47,784 bases of DNA from Clostridiales bacterium. GTDB taxonomy: Bacteria; Bacillota; Clostridia; Christensenellales; Aristaeellaceae. Below are positions 16,543 to 25,235 of this stretch, in pieces. Position 1 is the first letter of the stretch. Every line of letters begins with the position of its first letter. Location of the stretch: the NCBI GenBank assembly GCA_015056125.1, contig SVGW01000014.1:1-47784 (forward strand), read 5' to 3'. Position numbers and translations under genes: made by a program. The notes under the pieces were generated by a model. The model saw nothing but the letters and a program-made list of their open reading frames with translations. It did not search any database and was not told the DNA's origin.

Positions 16543-17709
16543 TCATGCCTCCAATTCTTTCAGATAGGATTTCGCGCCAAAGCGCTGGGGAAGGCCAAAG
16601 TATTCGCAAATGGTGGCCGCCGTATCGGAAAAGCTTTCCCGGGTACCCAAGGGAATCAGCTGATCCATGCCCTTTTTCAGGCACAGAATGGGCACGTATT
16701 CCCTGGTATGATCGGTGCCCTGATGGGCCGGGTCGCAGCCGTGATCGGCGGTGATGATCAAAAGATCCTCGTCTCCCATCAGCGCAAAAAATTCCGGTAG
16801 CCGCTGATCAAAATATTCCAGGGCCTTGCCATAGCCCTCCACATCCCGGCGATGGCCGTAAGCAGAATCAAAATCCACCAGATTCACAAACAAAAGCCCG
16901 TCAAAATCCTGCTTCATATAGTCCAGAGCCGCATCGATGCAGGCCGGGTTTCCTGCGGCATGATTGCTGCCGGTAAGCCCCCGGAGGGCAAAAATATCCT
17001 CAATCTTTCCTACGCCAAGCACTTCCTTGCCCGCGTCTTTGAGAGCGTCCAGCATGGTGGGCGCAGTGGGCGGAAGGGAAAAATCCCGCCGGCGGCCCGT
17101 GCGGGTGAAGTGGCCTGCCTTTTCCCCGATAAAGGGCCTGGCAATCACCCGGCCCACCCCATGCTCACCCTGGAGCTGGGCCCGGGCAATCTCGCACAGT
17201 TCATACAGCCGGGGAACAGGAATCACGTCTTCATGGGCCGCGATTTGGAATACGCTGTCGGCAGAAGTATACACGATGGGATATCCCGTTTTCATGTGTT
17301 CCTCTCCCAGTTCATCCAAAATGGCGGTGCCGGAAGCGGGCTTATTGCCCAGGGTCTTGGTGCCGATGGCCGCTTCAAAAGCGCCCATTACTTCGGCAGG
17401 GAAGCCATTGGGATAAGTGGGGAATGGATGATTTAAAGTAATCCCCGCCATTTCCCAATGGCCGGTGGTGGTATCCTTGCCCATGGATTTTTCCATAGCC
17501 CGGCCATAGGCTCCTTTTGCCTTTTCATCCGGAGCAATGGAAATGCCCGGAAGATGGCCAAGGCCCAAAGCGCGCATATGAGGAATATTCAAAGGCATTC
17601 TTTCCGCAATATGGCCCAGGGTATTGGCCCCGGCATCGCCGAAAGCGGCGGCATCCGGCAAAGCGCCGGCGCCCACGCTATCCAGCACAATGAGAATTAC
17701 TCGCTTCAT
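16543..17709 (-). CDS. deoB: Phosphopentomutase
   Basis: A 388-residue metal-dependent mutase of the alkaline phosphatase superfamily, interconverting ribose-1-phosphate (or deoxyribose-1-phosphate) and the 5-phosphate. The N-terminus [20 protein letters not shown] carries the first metal-binding Asp; [19 protein letters not shown] (Thr nucleophile region) and ITADHGCDP with [14 protein letters not shown] DHTREYVP near the C-terminus complete the sites. Two ATGs are possible (17715 and 17709); the second sits 8 nt from AAAGGAG and is preferred. It is co-directional with scpB, 14 bp upstream. Confidence 0.95.
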   Translation of the reverse strand: MKRVILIVLDSVGAGALPDAAAFGDAGANTLGHIAERMPLNIPHMRALGLGHLPGISIAPDEKAKGAYGRAMEKSMGKDTTTGHWEMAGITLNHPFPTYPNGFPAEVMGAFEAAIGTKTLGNKPASGTAILDELGEEHMKTGYPIVYTSADSVFQIAAHEDVIPVPRLYELCEIARAQLQGEHGVGRVIARPFIGEKAGHFTRTGRRRDFSLPPTAPTMLDALKDAGKEVLGVGKIEDIFALRGLTGSNHAAGNPACIDAALDYMKQDFDGLLFVNLVDFDSAYGHRRDVEGYGKALEYFDQRLPEFFALMGDEDLLIITADHGCDPAHQGTDHTREYVPILCLKKGMDQLIPLGTRESFSDTAATICEYFGLPQRFGAKSYLKELEA

Positions 17710-17723
17710 TTTCATTTCTCCTT

Positions 17724-18269
17724 TCAGGGAACCAGCGGCTCGGCCTTTTCTGCCTCCTCCGTTTCCGGGGGCTTTGGCAATTCCTCCAGGGAAGAAAGGC
17801 CAAAGTGGGAAAGAAAGGTATCGGTAGTGCCGTAGAGGATCGGGCGGCCCAGAGTCTCTTTACGGCCCACCTCGATAATCAAGCCCTTATTCACCAAAGA
17901 TTGCACCGAATAATCGCATTTTACCCCGCGCACCGCCTCAATTTCCAGCTTGGTCACCGGCTGACGATAGGCCACCACAGCCAGCGTTTCCATGGCGGAC
18001 TGGGAAAGGGACTGCTTCTGGATGGGCTGTAAAAGCCGTTCCACATAGGGCGCGTATTCCGCCCGGGTGGATAATTGAATATGATGGCCAAAGCGCTTGA
18101 GGCAAATTCCCCTGCGGTGGTAGGAATAATCGCTGTCCAAAGCATCGATGGCCTGAAAGGTTTCATCCTCGCTTACCTCCAGCGCCCTGCGCAGCTCATT
18201 CACGTCCACCGGCTCCCCGGCCACGAATAATATGGCCTCAATCACATGGGCCAATTCATTGATATCCAT
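17724..18269 (-). CDS. scpB: Segregation and condensation protein B
   Basis: 181 residues with two winged-helix domains, a partner of ScpA and SMC in the chromosome-condensing complex. Typical stretches are [12 protein letters not shown] near the N-terminus, [29 protein letters not shown] and [15 protein letters not shown]. The last 25 residues are acidic and proline-rich. Its ATG overlaps the end of scpA by 14 bp, the usual arrangement. Confidence 0.95.
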   Translation of the reverse strand: MDINELAHVIEAILFVAGEPVDVNELRRALEVSEDETFQAIDALDSDYSYHRRGICLKRFGHHIQLSTRAEYAPYVERLLQPIQKQSLSQSAMETLAVVAYRQPVTKLEIEAVRGVKCDYSVQSLVNKGLIIEVGRKETLGRPILYGTTDTFLSHFGLSSLEELPKPPETEEAEKAEPLVP

Positions 18270-19011
18270 CTACCTCTAATACCTCCGTTTGGCCGTTTCC
18301 TTCCCGGGGCTCCAACACCATATCCCCAAAGATGCCATCCTGCACAGCGCTGGCCCGGCCCAGCCTGAGCAATTCCAGCAGCGCCAGAAACAGCGTAACC
18401 ACTTCATCCCGGCTGGGATGCTCGCTGAATAATTCTTCAAATCGAACGGGCCCTTTTTTGAGCCGCCTCAAAATATGCGCTGTGCACCTTGGCACGGTAT
18501 ATTCGTCCCTCACGATGCGCCGGGCCGCATGGATGGGCTCTTCTTCCTCTTCCGGCACCCGGGCCATCACCCGGGCAAAAGCGGCCAGCAAGCCATCCAT
18601 GGTAAGCCCCGTCAATTCCAAAGTGGGCGGCGGCAGGGGATATTCCTCCGGCAGCTTTTGATACATCAGCGCAGCGGCCTTTTCAAAGCCCTGCATATCC
18701 TGGGCGATCTGCTTGAAGCGCTGATATTCCTCCAATTGGCGGATCAGGGCTTGCTCCGGATCTTCTTCCGTTTCTTCCTGGGGCTTGGGCAAAAGGGATC
18801 GGCTTTTGATTTCAAGCAAAGTGGCCGCCATGGCAATGAAAGCGCTGGCGTCATCCATATCCAGATCGGGGGCATTCTCCACCGATTGGATATACTGATC
18901 CGTCACCTGGGATACGAAGATATCCCGGATATTTATTTTCGCCTTGCCGATCAAAAAGAGCAGCATATCCAGCGGCCCGTCAAACTGGCTTAAATGCAAT
19001 GTAAGCGCCAT
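18256..19011 (-). CDS. scpA: Segregation and condensation protein A
   Basis: A 251-residue kleisin subunit of the SMC-ScpAB complex. The N-terminal LHLSQFDGPLDMLLFLIGKAKINIRDI is the SMC-neck-binding part; the middle is acidic, and the C-terminal winged helix (about 170-240) binds the SMC head. The ATG at 19011 is chosen because it places the FDGPLDLLL motif at the usual position; the longer frame runs back into the protease gene. The start is 4 bp after the protease stop with a weak GGGGTAAGG ribosome site, so translation is probably coupled. Confidence 0.94.
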   Translation of the reverse strand: MALTLHLSQFDGPLDMLLFLIGKAKINIRDIFVSQVTDQYIQSVENAPDLDMDDASAFIAMAATLLEIKSRSLLPKPQEETEEDPEQALIRQLEEYQRFKQIAQDMQGFEKAAALMYQKLPEEYPLPPPTLELTGLTMDGLLAAFARVMARVPEEEEEPIHAARRIVRDEYTVPRCTAHILRRLKKGPVRFEELFSEHPSRDEVVTLFLALLELLRLGRASAVQDGIFGDMVLEPREGNGQTEVLEVDGYQ

Positions 19012-19015
19012 ATCC

Positions 19016-19855
19016 TTACCCCATTCCGAAGATCCATAAAATTGCATCCAGCACGCCGTTTTGCACAAAATCAATTACGGTGTTTACCAGATTCGAAAAG
19101 AAATTGGTGGCAAAGCAGATCACCAGCAGCCCCACCATGATCACATTCATATACCGGGAAGGGATATGCAATTTGCCCCTGAGGAAAATATCATTCACCA
19201 CATGATAGCCATCCAAGGGCGGAATGGGCAAAAGATTGAAGATGCACAGGCCCAGATTCACCATGGAAAAATTCATAAAGAACCGCTGGAGATACATGAG
19301 CCAGGGGGTGCTGAGATAATGGATGGCATCATCCACATATACGCCGCCTTCCTCCGCCATTTCCATGGCGATCAGCCCTTCCCCGCTATAGGTGAAATAG
19401 AAATTCATGCCCTCAAAGCTGAGAAAATCCCTGTGGTTGATGAGGGAAAAATATTCGCCCATTTCCCAAAGTTCCTGGCTCCACATAAAGCTGTGAATGC
19501 CCACCATCACCAGCATGGAAAACAAAAACAGGCAAAAATTGACGGTAACCCCCGCAATGGAAACCAGGAAATCATCCCGGCGAAAATTTTTAAAATTTCT
19601 GGGATTCACCGGCACCGCCCGGGCCCAGCCAAACCCGAATAAAAACATAAACAGAGTGCCAACCGGATCCAGATGCTTCATGGGATTAAAGCTCAGTCGC
19701 CCCAGCATCTGCGCCGTGGGGTCGCCGCATTTCAGGGCCACATAGCCATGGGCCAATTCATGCAAAGTAAGGGCGATCAATACTGCAGGGATCCGGTATA
19801 AAATCGCAATGATTGCGCCGGTAGGGTCGCTTTGCAATTGAGAAAGAATGCCCAA
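19016..19855 (-). CDS. Site-2 protease family (M50) membrane metalloprotease
   Basis: About 280 residues, five to six membrane segments. The zinc site HELAHG is at 32-37, and NLLPIPPLDG in the C-terminal half supplies the third ligand Asp. The short form without a PDZ domain matches the YwhC/YydH-like group often found beside scpAB in Firmicutes. The start is assigned to TTG at 19855, where GGAGG is 8 nt upstream and the frame begins with the usual short hydrophilic lead; an ATG-initiated extension to 19969 would run over the promoter. The role of this branch is not established. Confidence 0.88.
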   Translation of the reverse strand: MGILSQLQSDPTGAIIAILYRIPAVLIALTLHELAHGYVALKCGDPTAQMLGRLSFNPMKHLDPVGTLFMFLFGFGWARAVPVNPRNFKNFRRDDFLVSIAGVTVNFCLFLFSMLVMVGIHSFMWSQELWEMGEYFSLINHRDFLSFEGMNFYFTYSGEGLIAMEMAEEGGVYVDDAIHYLSTPWLMYLQRFFMNFSMVNLGLCIFNLLPIPPLDGYHVVNDIFLRGKLHIPSRYMNVIMVGLLVICFATNFFSNLVNTVIDFVQNGVLDAILWIFGMG

Positions 19856-19889
19856 TATCCTCTCCTCCTTCCGATAACTTTCCAATTTT

Positions 19890-19957
19890 ATTATACTCCA
19901 TGACAAGAAAAAACACAAGTTCCCGCCTTTACATCCTCCTTTTCCCCATGCTATAAT
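19890..19957. promoter_or_regulatory. Divergent promoter pair for the protease-scp-deo operon and the epimerase
   Basis: Minus strand: TTGTGT (19913-19918), 17 bp, TATAAT (19890-19895), leading to the protease gene. Plus strand: TTACAT (19929-19934), 17 bp, TATAAT (19952-19957), leading to the epimerase at 19999. The two -35 boxes are only 10 bp apart, so a shared regulator could act on both. Confidence 0.6.
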
Positions 19958-19998
19958 GAATGAAATCATACCATTGCTACAATCCGGAGGTAAGCGCT

Positions 19999-20808
19999 AT
20001 GAAAATATCTATTTTTCTGCCCCATCTCCTCAGCGCCGCCCAGCAGGAAAATCTGCCCCTTGAAAAAATTCTTAACAAAGCAAGCGCTATGGGATATCAG
20101 GGCATTGAAGGCGACTTTGCCCAAATCTTGCCCATGCTGCCCCAATTGCAGCCCATGCTCAAAGAGGCCGGCATGGAATTTTCCTCCGTGTACAGCTTCC
20201 AGAAATTTGAGCGAGGTTATGAGGAGGCACCCCTGCTGAATATGCTGGATTCGCTTCGTGCTTTCCCCTGCAAAAAGCTCATGCTGGTACCCGGGTTCTT
20301 TACGGAAGAGGCCAAGCGCGAAGTGGAATGGGCTCGAATAGTGGATGCCGTTTCCTTTGTATGCGAAGCTGCTAATGAACGGGGCATCACCGTGAGCGTG
20401 GAAGATTTCGGAAACGCCGCTTCTCCCTGCTTCACTACCGATGGGCTCCTTTTCCTGCTGGAGCAGATTCCCCTTTTGCAATACACCTTTGACACCGGTA
20501 ATTTTTATTTCGCCGATGAAGATCCTCTTTCCGCCTTCTCTCTTCTCAAGCATCGATTGGCCCATGTGCATATGAAGGATTACAGCGCCCATCCTTTGCT
20601 GCCCGAGGAAGCAGAAAAAGCATCAAGCGCTGGGAAACGCAAAGGCTATCCCTCCCCTGTGGGCAGCGGCTTTCTCCCGGTGGAAGCCTGCCTTCGGGCC
20701 ATATGCGAAACGGGTTATCATGATTTTCTCGCCGTGGAGCAGTTCGGCTGCGCCCATCAGCTGGACGCCATGGAAAAATCCATTCAGTTTATCCGCACCC
20801 GGCTGTAA
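19999..20808 (+). CDS. Sugar phosphate isomerase/epimerase (TIM barrel)
   Basis: A 269-residue xylose isomerase-like TIM barrel, a different subfamily from the 203-1054 protein. The metal-site residues are present in order: Glu in TVSVEDFGN, Asp in YTFDTGNFYF, His in AHVHMKDY, Glu in FLAVEQFG. The ATG at 19999 has CCGGAGG 8 nt upstream. It is monocistronic, with its own promoter and a U-tract terminator. The substrate is unknown; hydroxypyruvate, tagatose/psicose or inosose derivatives are typical for the family. Confidence 0.85.
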   Translation: MKISIFLPHLLSAAQQENLPLEKILNKASAMGYQGIEGDFAQILPMLPQLQPMLKEAGMEFSSVYSFQKFERGYEEAPLLNMLDSLRAFPCKKLMLVPGFFTEEAKREVEWARIVDAVSFVCEAANERGITVSVEDFGNAASPCFTTDGLLFLLEQIPLLQYTFDTGNFYFADEDPLSAFSLLKHRLAHVHMKDYSAHPLLPEEAEKASSAGKRKGYPSPVGSGFLPVEACLRAICETGYHDFLAVEQFGCAHQLDAMEKSIQFIRTRL

Positions 20809-20815
20809 CGCCTAC

Positions 20816-20849
20816 AAAAAAAGCATTCGCAAACGCGAATGCTTTTTTT
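20816..20849. terminator. Bidirectional terminator
   Basis: A 15-bp A/T-GC stem AAAAAAAGCATTCGC / GCGAATGCTTTTTTT with an AAAC loop lies between the convergent epimerase and HPr-like genes and gives a T tract on both strands. Confidence 0.92.
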
Positions 20850-20858
20850 CAGCTTTTA

Positions 20859-21086
20859 TCAGATAGTGAACTGCTGAATGTCCGCAATCAGATCATCGCA
20901 GTCATCATTATACACATCCAGCGTAATGGGCTTGCTCAGATCCAGGGAGAAGATACCCAGGATCGACTTGGCGTCCACCACATGACGGCCGGCGCGCAGG
21001 TCCACTTCGTAGGGGTAACGGTTCACGGTATTTACGAAGGTCTTCACTTCTTCGGCAAAGCTGAGCTTAATGGCAACGGATTTCAT
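20859..21086 (-). CDS. HPr-like protein lacking the phospho-histidine
   Basis: A 75-residue small protein of the HPr fold. The second half, DLRAGRHVVDAKSILGIFSLDLSKPI, aligns with HPr around its regulatory serine (here S41, the counterpart of Ser46). The segment that should read GLHARPA with the active His15 is replaced by FVNTVNRYPYEV, and no histidine is available there. It should not carry PTS phosphoryl groups, but could be a target or competitor of HPr kinase or a CcpA-type partner. GGAGG lies 10 nt upstream. It is monocistronic, between gltX and a terminator. Confidence 0.85.
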   Translation of the reverse strand: MKSVAIKLSFAEEVKTFVNTVNRYPYEVDLRAGRHVVDAKSILGIFSLDLSKPITLDVYNDDCDDLIADIQQFTI

Positions 21087-21117
21087 CGGAACAGCACCTC
21101 CTCATCATCTTAAAGCT

Positions 21118-21146
21118 ATTATACTCTCTATTTTTCCAAATTGCAA
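21118..21146 (-). promoter_or_regulatory. Promoter of the HPr-like gene
   Basis: Minus strand TTGCAA (21141-21146), 17 bp, TATAAT (21118-21123). The -35 box begins 4 bp after the gltX stop codon. A terminator for gltX is not seen before it, so the HPr-like gene may also receive gltX read-through. Confidence 0.7.
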
Positions 21147-21149
21147 GCC

Positions 21150-22598
21150 TTAACCCAACTTATCCATAGCGGCATGCAGGCGGCGGAGGGTTTCCTCCCT
21201 GCCCAGGAGATAGGCGATCTCGAAAGCGCCGCCGGGGGTGTTGGCCAGGCCGGAAATGGCAATGCGCAGAGGCCAGAGCACCGCTCCGTTCTTTTTGCCG
21301 GATTCGGCGATAGCAGCCATCACAGTATCGTGGAGGTTGGCTTCGGTCCACTCCTGGATGCCTTCAATCACGGGCAAAACGAGAGCAAGATTCTCTTTGG
21401 CCACATTTTCATCACACTTCATCTTCTTATGGAAGTAAAGAGACAACTCATATTCCGGCATTTCCGCCAGGAAGGATACCATTTCAGGAATCCGGTTGAA
21501 CACTTCCGTGCGGCCCTGCATAAGCTCGGCCAGGCGGCGGTAGTCCATGTTCTTCCCGGCCAGCACCTGATCAAACCAGGGAGTGGCCATTTTGAGGTAA
21601 TCCTCAAAATCCATCTTGGCGATATACTGGGCGTTCATCCAGGTGAGCTTGGTCACATCAAAGATACCGGGAGAATTATTCAGGCGATGAATATCAAAGG
21701 CCTCCACCAATTCATCCATGGTGAAGAATTCCCGATCGTCGCCGGGGTTCCAGCCCACCAGCGCCAGATAATTGATCAGCGCCTCTTTCAGGTAGCCCTT
21801 ATCAATAAAATCGGAATAATAAGCATCGCCATCCCGCTTGGAAAGCTTATGCTGCGCATCCCGCATCACGGTAGTGAGATGCACGTATTCGGGGATATCC
21901 CAGCCGAAAGCGTTGTAGAGCAGATTATATTTGGGGGTGGAAGAAAGATATTCCATGCCGCGCATCACGTGGGTGATGCCCATGAGATGGTCATCGATCA
22001 CGTTGGCGAAGTTATAGGTAGGCATGCCGTCCGCCTTGATCAGCACCATATCATCCAAATCGCTGTTGGGGAAGGAAATATGACCGAATACCACGTCGTC
22101 ATAGGCGGATTCGCCCTCGGTGGGGCAGTTGAGCCGGATCACGTAGGGAACGCCGGCGTTCAGCTTTTCCTGCACTTCTTCCTTGGACAGGTTCATGCAG
22201 TGCTTGTCATACTTGAATACTTCGCCCTTGGCTTCTGCCGCCGCCCGGCGCTCATCCAGCTCTTCCGGGGTGCAGAAGCAATAGTAAGCCGCGCCCTTTT
22301 CCACCAGTTCCTGGGCATAGGGCAGATACATATCCTTGCGCTCGCTCTGCACATAGGGGCCATAATCTCCGCCCACATCGGGACCTTCATCCCAATCCAT
22401 GCCGCAGCCCTTGAGGGTATCGTAGATCACTTCGGTAGCGCCTTCCACAAAGCGCTCCTGATCGGTATCCTCAATGCGCAGGATGAATTTTCCGCCCATT
22501 TTCTTGGCATACAGGTAATTATAAAGCGCGGTGCGCACGCCGCCCAGGTGCATAAAGCCCGTGGGGGACGGCGCAAAGCGGGTGCGTACTTCTTTCAT
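21150..22598 (-). CDS. gltX: Glutamyl-tRNA synthetase
   Basis: A 482-residue class I synthetase charging tRNA-Glu. The HIGH element is HLGG (17-20, in SPTGFMHLGGVRTA), the KMSKS element is KLSKR (251-255), and RIEDTD follows at 41-46. The length fits a discriminating bacterial GluRS with an all-helical anticodon domain. AGGAGG lies upstream of the ATG. GlnRS is encoded directly upstream, so this organism can charge tRNA-Gln without relying on misacylation by this enzyme. Confidence 0.96.
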   Translation of the reverse strand: MKEVRTRFAPSPTGFMHLGGVRTALYNYLYAKKMGGKFILRIEDTDQERFVEGATEVIYDTLKGCGMDWDEGPDVGGDYGPYVQSERKDMYLPYAQELVEKGAAYYCFCTPEELDERRAAAEAKGEVFKYDKHCMNLSKEEVQEKLNAGVPYVIRLNCPTEGESAYDDVVFGHISFPNSDLDDMVLIKADGMPTYNFANVIDDHLMGITHVMRGMEYLSSTPKYNLLYNAFGWDIPEYVHLTTVMRDAQHKLSKRDGDAYYSDFIDKGYLKEALINYLALVGWNPGDDREFFTMDELVEAFDIHRLNNSPGIFDVTKLTWMNAQYIAKMDFEDYLKMATPWFDQVLAGKNMDYRRLAELMQGRTEVFNRIPEMVSFLAEMPEYELSLYFHKKMKCDENVAKENLALVLPVIEGIQEWTEANLHDTVMAAIAESGKKNGAVLWPLRIAISGLANTPGGAFEIAYLLGREETLRRLHAAMDKLG

Positions 22599-22620
22599 GT
22601 TCTATTCCTCCTGTTATTAT

Positions 22621-22655
22621 GGGGGAGGGGCTTTTGCGTCAAAAGCCCCTCCCCC
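22621..22655. repeat. 15-bp perfect G-rich hairpin in the glnS-gltX gap
   Basis: GGGGGAGGGGCTTTT pairs perfectly with AAAAGCCCCTCCCCC around a 5-nt loop. On the minus strand it is followed by ATAATAAC and then directly by the gltX ribosome binding site, without a T tract. It could be a transcription-attenuating or RNA-processing hairpin between the two synthetase genes, or another dispersed hairpin. Confidence 0.7.
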
Positions 22656-22724
22656 ATTCCCCCACCGAAAACCGATTCGGGATGGAGAAAAAAGACTTTT
22701 CCACGCAATCTCCCCGAGTATGTT

Positions 22725-24416
22725 TTAAGCTTTATAGCTGCTCTTGAGGCTTACCACACGGTTGTACACGGGATGGTCTTCAGTGCTGTCCCGATCCTTG
22801 CAGAAGTAGCCGTTGCGCAGGAACTGGAAGGTGTCCCCCTCCTTAGCGGCCACCAGAGCATGCTCGCAGTAGCCGTTAGCCACGGTGAGGGAATCGGGAG
22901 AGAGGAACTTGGTCACGTCCTTCTTATCCGCAGCATCGGCGGTATCCCATTCCTCGGTCATCAGTTGATCATAGAGCCGGGCTTCAAAGCCGGCGCAGTC
23001 ACGGGCGTTCACCCAATGGATGGTGCCCTTCACCTTGCGGTTGGCGCCTTCGCTTCCGCTGCGAGAAGAAAGGTCGATGGTGCATTCCACATGGTCGATT
23101 TCGCCCGCTTCATTCTTCACGATATTTTCGCACTTGATGATGTAGGCGCCCTTTAAGCGCACTTCGCCTTCGGGCTTCAGGCGGAAGAATTTTTTGGGAG
23201 GCTCCTCCATAAAGTCTTCCTGCTCGATCCAGATTTCCTTGCTGATGGTCACATTCCGTTCGCCCATTTCGGGGAAGTCGGGATGGTTTTCCATGGTGAG
23301 GGTATCCTGCCAATCATCAGAAACATTGGTGAATACCACCTTCAGGGGATTGAGCACCGCCATGGCCCGGGGCATTTTCTCCATATCCGCCCGAACGCAG
23401 GCTTCCAACATCTGCACGTCCACCGTGGAATCGGCCTTGGAAAGGCCCACTTGCTCCACAAAATTGCGGATAGCGGAGCCGGTATAGCCCCTCCTGCGCA
23501 TAGCAGACAGGGTAGGCATCCGGGGGTCATCCCAGCCGGATACATAATTTTCCTCAACCAACCGGCGCAAATGGCGCTTGCTCATCACAGTGCGGGTGAT
23601 ATTGAGGCGGGCAAATTCGATCTGGCGGGGGCCGTGATAGATTTTGCCGTCCACCAGGCTTTCCTTATGAAAGCCCGCATGCTCGCAGAACCAATCATAC
23701 AGGGGCCGGTGATCTTCAAATTCCAAAGAGCAGAGGGAGAAAGTGATCCCCTCAAATGCATCGGACAGGGGATGGGCAAAATCGTACATAGGATAGATGC
23801 ACCATTCTTTGCCCGTGCGCCAATGCTCCTTATAGAGGATGCGGTACATGGCGGGGTCGCGCATATTCATATTGGGGGACGCCATATCGATTTTGGCGCG
23901 AAGGATATATTTTCCTTCTTCAAATTCCCCCGCCTTCATCCGGCGGAACAAATCCAGGTTTTCTTCCATAGGGCGATCCCGCCAGGGAGAATTTTTGCCG
24001 GGGGTGGTGAGGGTACCCCGGTATTCCCGCATTTCATCGGCAGAAAGCTCGTCCACATAGGCCAAGCCCCGCTTGATGAAATCCTCGGCGATATCATACA
24101 GCCGCTGATAGTAATCGCTGGCGTAGAATAATCCGCCCGTCCAGTGGAAACCCAGCCATTCGATATCCCGCTTAATACCCTCGGCATATTCATTATCTTC
24201 CTTGGCGGGGTTGGTATCATCAAAGCGCAGATTGCAAAGACCGCCGTACTTTTCGGCAGTGCCAAAGTCAGTTACCAATGCCTTGCAGTGGCCAATGTGC
24301 AAATAGCCATTGGGTTCGGGGGGAAAACGGGTGTGCACTTGCTGGCAACGCCCCTTCTCCAAATCCTGATCAATGGCGTCCCAGATAAAATTGCTGCGTG
24401 CCGCTTCGTTTTCCAT
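22725..24416 (-). CDS. glnS: Glutaminyl-tRNA synthetase
   Basis: A 563-residue class I synthetase charging tRNA-Gln. PPEPNGYLHIGHCKA (32-46) has the HIGH motif, NLRFDDTNP follows at 62-70, and VMSKRHLRRL (277-286) is the KMSKS element. The C-terminal half is the two-barrel anticodon domain of bacterial and eukaryotic GlnRS. The ATG at 24416 is chosen because AAGGAGG lies 8 nt upstream. Many Firmicutes lack GlnRS and use GatCAB; its presence next to gltX is a useful lineage marker. Confidence 0.95.
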   Translation of the reverse strand: MENEAARSNFIWDAIDQDLEKGRCQQVHTRFPPEPNGYLHIGHCKALVTDFGTAEKYGGLCNLRFDDTNPAKEDNEYAEGIKRDIEWLGFHWTGGLFYASDYYQRLYDIAEDFIKRGLAYVDELSADEMREYRGTLTTPGKNSPWRDRPMEENLDLFRRMKAGEFEEGKYILRAKIDMASPNMNMRDPAMYRILYKEHWRTGKEWCIYPMYDFAHPLSDAFEGITFSLCSLEFEDHRPLYDWFCEHAGFHKESLVDGKIYHGPRQIEFARLNITRTVMSKRHLRRLVEENYVSGWDDPRMPTLSAMRRRGYTGSAIRNFVEQVGLSKADSTVDVQMLEACVRADMEKMPRAMAVLNPLKVVFTNVSDDWQDTLTMENHPDFPEMGERNVTISKEIWIEQEDFMEEPPKKFFRLKPEGEVRLKGAYIIKCENIVKNEAGEIDHVECTIDLSSRSGSEGANRKVKGTIHWVNARDCAGFEARLYDQLMTEEWDTADAADKKDVTKFLSPDSLTVANGYCEHALVAAKEGDTFQFLRNGYFCKDRDSTEDHPVYNRVVSLKSSYKA

Positions 24417-24473
24417 ACGCCTAACCTCCTTAAAATTCATACCCAAAGCGCGCCTATCAAAGGCGCTTTGTTC

Positions 24474-24502
24474 ATTATATCCGCAATACCCGGAAATAGC
24501 AA
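24474..24502 (-). promoter_or_regulatory. Promoter of glnS with leader hairpin
   Basis: Minus strand TTGCTA (24497-24502), 17 bp, TATAAT (24474-24479). The leader holds a hairpin GCGCCT/AGGCGC, extended by an AAAG/CTTT arm, before the ribosome binding site. No T-box sequence is present here. Confidence 0.6.
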
Positions 24503-24503
24503 G

Positions 24504-24542
24504 AAAAAAATGCCCGATTCCCTAAAAGCAGAGAACCGGGCA
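24504..24542 (-). terminator. Terminator of the T-box (Leu) operon
   Basis: On the minus strand TGCCCGGTTC pairs with GAATCGGGCA, with one G-T mismatch position, followed by seven T's. It starts 13 bp after the SGNH hydrolase stop and ends the operon just before the glnS promoter. Confidence 0.85.
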
Positions 24543-24555
24543 GGATTTTTGATCA

Positions 24556-25230
24556 TTATTTTGCTTTGAGCGTATGCAAAATAGGCTCTATTTCCCTGAA
24601 AAATGCGCAGGCGATTTCCTCCATACCCAAATCACTGGGGTGATTGAATTCCCCGTGGGTATCATCCCGCTGGCGGATTTCTTCCATGGATACAAAGATA
24701 TCTCCGTACTTTTTCGCCACTGCTTCTTTTTCCGCATCCAATACCGGACGGATATAGAAGCCCTGGCTGTGGATCACATGGGCCTTGCCGGTGGCATTGA
24801 GGAAATTGCGCAATGTTTCATAGGCATCCCCAAAGCGTACAGGCTTTTCCAAAGCATGATCGTAATCCTTGGATACATTGGCCCCAAAGAACATCACAAT
24901 GATATCCGCTTCAAATTCCGCCGCCTCCCGGTACTTTTCCAGCACCTGAGGATTGGCAAAATCCCGCTCAAAGGGCGCCACCTGGGCGATACAGAAGCCC
25001 GCTTCCGGGTCGATCTGGCGTACCCTTTTCATCACCTGGTGCACATAATCCTTTTCCAGGCAGGAAGCGGCCATTCCACATTCCCGATTCCAGCCGATTT
25101 CGGGCTTAGGGGCATGCCGGGTGATGGAATTGCCGACAAAGAGAATTTTCAGCCCCGCTCCGGGATAGAGAAACACGCTCTTTTTATTCTGATTGGCGGC
25201 AGGCACGATGTTTTCCTGATATTTGCTCAT
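24556..25230 (-). CDS. SGNH/GDSL-family hydrolase
   Basis: A 224-residue alpha/beta hydrolase. Block I is ILFVGNSITRH (Gly-Asn-Ser in place of Gly-Asp-Ser), block III is MFFGANVSKDY, and block V is NHPSDLGMEEIA with the catalytic Asp and His; all catalytic residues are present. No signal peptide, so cytoplasmic; an esterase, thioesterase or deacetylase is possible. The ATG at 25230 overlaps nothing but sits 5 bp after the ilvE stop, with AAGGTG 8 nt upstream. Last gene in the Leu T-box operon, so its substrate may be an acyl group made by that pathway (inference). Confidence 0.8.
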   Translation of the reverse strand: MSKYQENIVPAANQNKKSVFLYPGAGLKILFVGNSITRHAPKPEIGWNRECGMAASCLEKDYVHQVMKRVRQIDPEAGFCIAQVAPFERDFANPQVLEKYREAAEFEADIIVMFFGANVSKDYDHALEKPVRFGDAYETLRNFLNATGKAHVIHSQGFYIRPVLDAEKEAVAKKYGDIFVSMEEIRQRDDTHGEFNHPSDLGMEEIACAFFREIEPILHTLKAK

Positions 25231-25235
25231 GCAGA

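Noticed and set aside
21141..23156. 671-codon plus-strand frame antisense to gltX and glnS
   Set aside because: Both minus-strand genes carry complete synthetase signatures; the antisense frame has none and no ribosome binding site.
24417..24555. T-box in front of glnS
   Set aside because: No GGTGGNACCGCGG-type sequence is present; only a simple leader hairpin is seen.
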